Shown in pieces: positions 4,596 through 5,161 of a stretch of DNA of 5,161 bases. Source of the DNA: Paracoccaceae bacterium (GTDB lineage: Bacteria; Pseudomonadota; Alphaproteobacteria; Rhodobacterales; Rhodobacteraceae); NCBI GenBank assembly GCA_007128865.1, contig SKWP01000151.1, forward strand, positions 1-5,161. The letters run 5' to 3'. The notes under the pieces are model-generated. The model was given only the letters and a program-made list of their open reading frames with translations, searched no databases and was not told where the DNA came from. Made by a program: the position numbers and the translations under genes. The stretch's first letter is position 1. Every line of letters begins with the position of its first letter.

Positions 4596-5161
4596 TCAAT
4601 GGGCAAAGATATCGGTTTCGGGCCAGCCGGCCAGATCAAGCGCGGCGCGGGTCGGCAGGAATTCGAAACACTGCCGGGCCAGCGCACTGCGTCCTTCGCG
4701 TTCCAGCCGGGCAGACAGTTCGTCCTTCAATCGGTGCAGATAGAGCACATCGGTCGCCGCATAGGCAAGTTGCGCTTCCGTGAGGTCTGCTGCGCCCCAG
4801 TCCGACGTCTGCTGCTGCTTGGAGATATCCACGCCCAGCAGTTCTGCCAGCAGGTATTTCAGCCCGTGCCGGTCGGTATAGGTCCGGGTCAGCCTCGATG
4901 CGATCTTGGTGCACCAGACCGGCGCAGAAACCACACCAAAGGCGGCCTGCAATGCCGCAATGTCGAAGCGCGCGAAGTGGAAAAGCTTCAGCACCTGCGG
5001 GTCGCCCAGCAGCCGGACAAGATTGGGCGCCGCAGACTGTCCGCCGGCGATCTGCACCAGATGCGCGGATCCGTCGCCCGAGGACAGCTGCACAAGGCAC
5101 AGCCTGTCGCGTCCGGGAACCAGCCCCATGGTTTCGGTATCGACAGCCACCACGGGGCCCA
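4596..5161 (-). CDS. rnd: Ribonuclease D, short single-domain form (5' end outside the window)
   Basis: This is a 3'-to-5' exoribonuclease of the DEDDy family, acting in the cytoplasm on the 3' ends of tRNA precursors and other small structured RNAs. The visible part covers 187 codons up to the right edge. Exo I is V-D-T-E-T, with the metal-binding Asp at 5139-5141 and Glu at 5133-5135. Exo II is H-F-A-R-F-D, with its Asp near 4962-4964. Exo III is Y-A-A-T-D, the tyrosine-type Y-x3-D, near 4749-4763. All four acidic residues and the Tyr are present. C-T-K-I-A-S-R-L, Y-T-D-R-H-G-L-K and the Q-Q-Q-T-S-D-W motif fit the short alphaproteobacterial form. The protein ends soon after the exonuclease domain, with no HRDC domains, unlike E. 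coli RNase D (375 residues). The GTG at 5153 is an internal Val in the conserved strand, not the start; I estimate about 20 residues are missing. It ends 54 nt before lptC. Confidence 0.93.
   Translation of the reverse strand, partial: GPVVAVDTETMGLVPGRDRLCLVQLSSGDGSAHLVQIAGGQSAAPNLVRLLGDPQVLKLFHFARFDIAALQAAFGVVSAPVWCTKIASRLTRTYTDRHGLKYLLAELLGVDISKQQQTSDWGAADLTEAQLAYAATDVLYLHRLKDELSARLEREGRSALARQCFEFLPTRAALDLAGWPETDIFAH

Noticed and set aside
4377..4783. Plus-strand open frame antisense to the rnd-lptC junction
   Set aside because: It runs antisense through the end of rnd and the start of lptC, has no family motifs, and fits chance in GC-rich sequence.
5151..5153. GTG as the start codon of rnd
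   Set aside because: The frame is open to the window edge, and this codon is a Val in the strand leading to the V-D-T-E-T catalytic motif, so the true start lies outside the window.
1..5161. Mobile elements, CRISPR arrays, tRNA or rRNA genes, riboswitches or defence genes
   Set aside because: No direct-repeat arrays, transposase motifs, structured RNA signatures or accessory genes were seen; conserved housekeeping genes fill almost the whole window.

Overview
The window carries a single block of co-directional genes on the minus strand of a GC-rich alphaproteobacterium. The Rhodobacterales (Rhodobacter/Paracoccus-like) fit best. The reasons are GC-rich third positions, a short RpoN without the acidic Region II, a long-form ribosome hibernation factor, a short single-domain RNase D next to lptC, and the Q-Q-Q-T-S-D-W signature of that RNase D. 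The placement is inferred from remembered protein features, not from a search.

In transcription order (right to left) the layout is: rnd (RNase D, 5' end cut by the window edge), lptC, lptA, lptB, rpoN, hpf, ptsN, then about 150 nt with no assignable gene. Gaps are short: 54 nt (rnd-lptC), 5 nt (lptC-lptA), a 4-nt ATGA overlap (lptA-lptB), 21 nt (lptB-rpoN), 43 nt (rpoN-hpf) and 54 nt (hpf-ptsN). I see no convincing promoter or intrinsic terminator between the genes, so one operon with possible internal promoters is the simplest reading.

The genes fall into three groups. lptC, lptA and lptB encode the inner-membrane anchor, periplasmic bridge and cytoplasmic ATPase of the lipopolysaccharide transport machine. 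LptF, LptG, LptD and LptE must lie elsewhere. rpoN, hpf and ptsN form the classical sigma-54 cluster: sigma-54, a ribosome-dimerising hibernation factor, and the EIIA-Ntr phosphocarrier of the nitrogen PTS. RNase D is an RNA 3'-processing exonuclease at the upstream end. The lptB-rpoN-hpf-ptsN order is conserved across many proteobacteria. The rapZ and ptsO (NPr) genes that follow ptsN in Escherichia coli are not seen directly downstream here.

Three start sites were decided by Shine-Dalgarno placement rather than by the longest frame: hpf at a TTG, lptC at a downstream TTG, and lptA at an ATG three codons inside a GTG-initiated frame. The points most worth a second look are the divergent sigma-54 DNA-binding motif, a perfect hairpin abutting the ptsN ribosome-binding site, and the unassigned left edge with a GC-rich inverted repeat. 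I found no mobile element, CRISPR array, tRNA, rRNA or evidently novel system. This is a conserved housekeeping region.
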